From assembly GCF_006088715.1 (NCBI RefSeq), contig NZ_CP030772.1, forward strand, positions 620,001 through 684,000: a stretch of DNA of 64,000 bases, in the 5' to 3' direction. Every line of letters starts with the position of its first letter. The first letter of the stretch is position 1. Source of the DNA: Streptomyces sp. YIM 121038 (GTDB taxonomy: Bacteria; Actinomycetota; Actinomycetes; Streptomycetales; Streptomycetaceae). The notes beneath the pieces are model-generated. The model was not told the DNA's origin and did no database searches. It saw only the letters and a list, made by a program, of their open reading frames with translations. Positions 63,780-64,000 of the stretch are shown piece by piece. The position numbers were made by a program, and so were the translations under genes.

Positions 63780-63857
63780 ATGGATTGCAGTTGCAGTAGT
63801 CCGGGCCGCAGTAGGCCCCGCACCCGTATGTCTTCTTTGACCTCCGGTACGCGGTAA
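63780..63857 (+). CDS. Leader peptide downstream of the M-box (25 codons)
   Basis: ATG behind GGAGGAGG, encoding MDCSCSSPGRSRPRTRMSSL and five more residues before TAA. It is Ser-, Arg- and Pro-rich with two early Cys. Short ORFs between an Mg2+ riboswitch and its transporter gene can add translation-dependent control, as mgtL does in Salmonella. Function here is inferred from place and ribosome-binding site only. Confidence 0.5.
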   Translation: MDCSCSSPGRSRPRTRMSSLTSGTR

Positions 63858-64000
63858 CCACCTTCCCTGCGCGTCTTCGCGCCCCCCCATGTACCCGTGC
63901 GGCCTTCGCCGTGCCGGGTGTCCGGGTTGCGCGCTCGCAGGGCGGATTGCTGCCGCGTGCCCTCAACACCTCTCCCTGCCAGGGGATTTGGGGGCTCTTG

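Noticed and set aside
1..64000. CRISPR array
   Set aside because: Short repeats are present (CGTGTCC iterons, TCCTGxTG) but none has spacer-length regular spacing, and no cas gene is seen.
1..64000. Linear-plasmid telomere
   Set aside because: No terminal palindrome series is visible at either window edge; the window appears internal.

Overview
The window is high-GC DNA with Streptomyces-type gene content: IS701, IS1182, IS1380, IS630, IS5, IS3, IS110, IS30 and Tn3 transposases, MmyB-type and NmtR-type regulators, DUF2180, a GlxA fragment and a tRNA-Ala 3' end. It reads as an accessory replicon or chromosome arm, most likely a linear plasmid or megaplasmid. Support for that is a parA/parB-like pair (31.5-33.5 kb), iterated CGTGTCC motifs at three places, a very large plasmid-type DNA-binding protein (23.0-25.7 kb), and heavy nesting of insertion sequences. 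I saw no telomere, rRNA operon, complete tRNA or CRISPR array.

Layout. 0-4 kb: two translationally coupled recombinase genes (Tn554 type) beside a truncated Tn3 transposase. 4-7 kb: a 5'-truncated P450, an intact P450 and a class II aldolase, all on the plus strand. 7.1-15.4 kb: CorA with a tiny membrane protein, decayed IS1182 and IS5 copies, and a secreted protein with an aerolysin-like region. 16.3-19.3 kb: a small metabolic/stress cluster (quinol-monooxygenase-like, DUF2180, DJ-1, RpiB) divergent from an MmyB-type regulator. 19.4-22.3 kb: an IS1380 transposase gene split by an IS701 element with a 4-bp target duplication. 22.4-22.8 kb: remnants of a polyprenyl synthase 3' end and an ispH 5' end. 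23-34 kb: plasmid maintenance genes interrupted by nested IS3/IS110 elements. 34.5-53 kb: mostly insertion sequences, with a few small plasmid genes at 38.3 and 39.8-41.7 kb; this includes three IS701 elements in tandem at one CTAG target, ending in a glxA fragment.

53.2-59 kb: a junction of broken genes (IS30, MarR, XRE), then a tightly overlapping isoprenoid operon dxs-ispG-polyprenyl synthase, whose last gene carries an internal stop. With the two P450s and the 22-kb remnants this suggests a terpenoid pathway broken up by transposition. 59.3 kb holds a tRNA-Ala 3' fragment (probable attachment scar) with short repeats. 59.6-62.6 kb: a metal-efflux locus, a P1B-4 type ATPase coupled to a 2Fe-2S ferredoxin-like protein and divergent from an NmtR homologue. 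62.7-63.4 kb: a MscS-type channel. 63.5-63.9 kb: an M-box Mg2+ riboswitch followed by a 25-codon leader ORF, presumably controlling a gene beyond the window.

How the genes fit together: the replicon carries its own maintenance genes, metal and osmotic homeostasis (CorA, NmtR/ATPase, MscS, M-box) and a partly destroyed isoprenoid/P450 pathway. Many transposase genes are themselves frameshifted, interrupted or nonsense-mutated, so the region appears to be decaying by repeated insertion and recombination.
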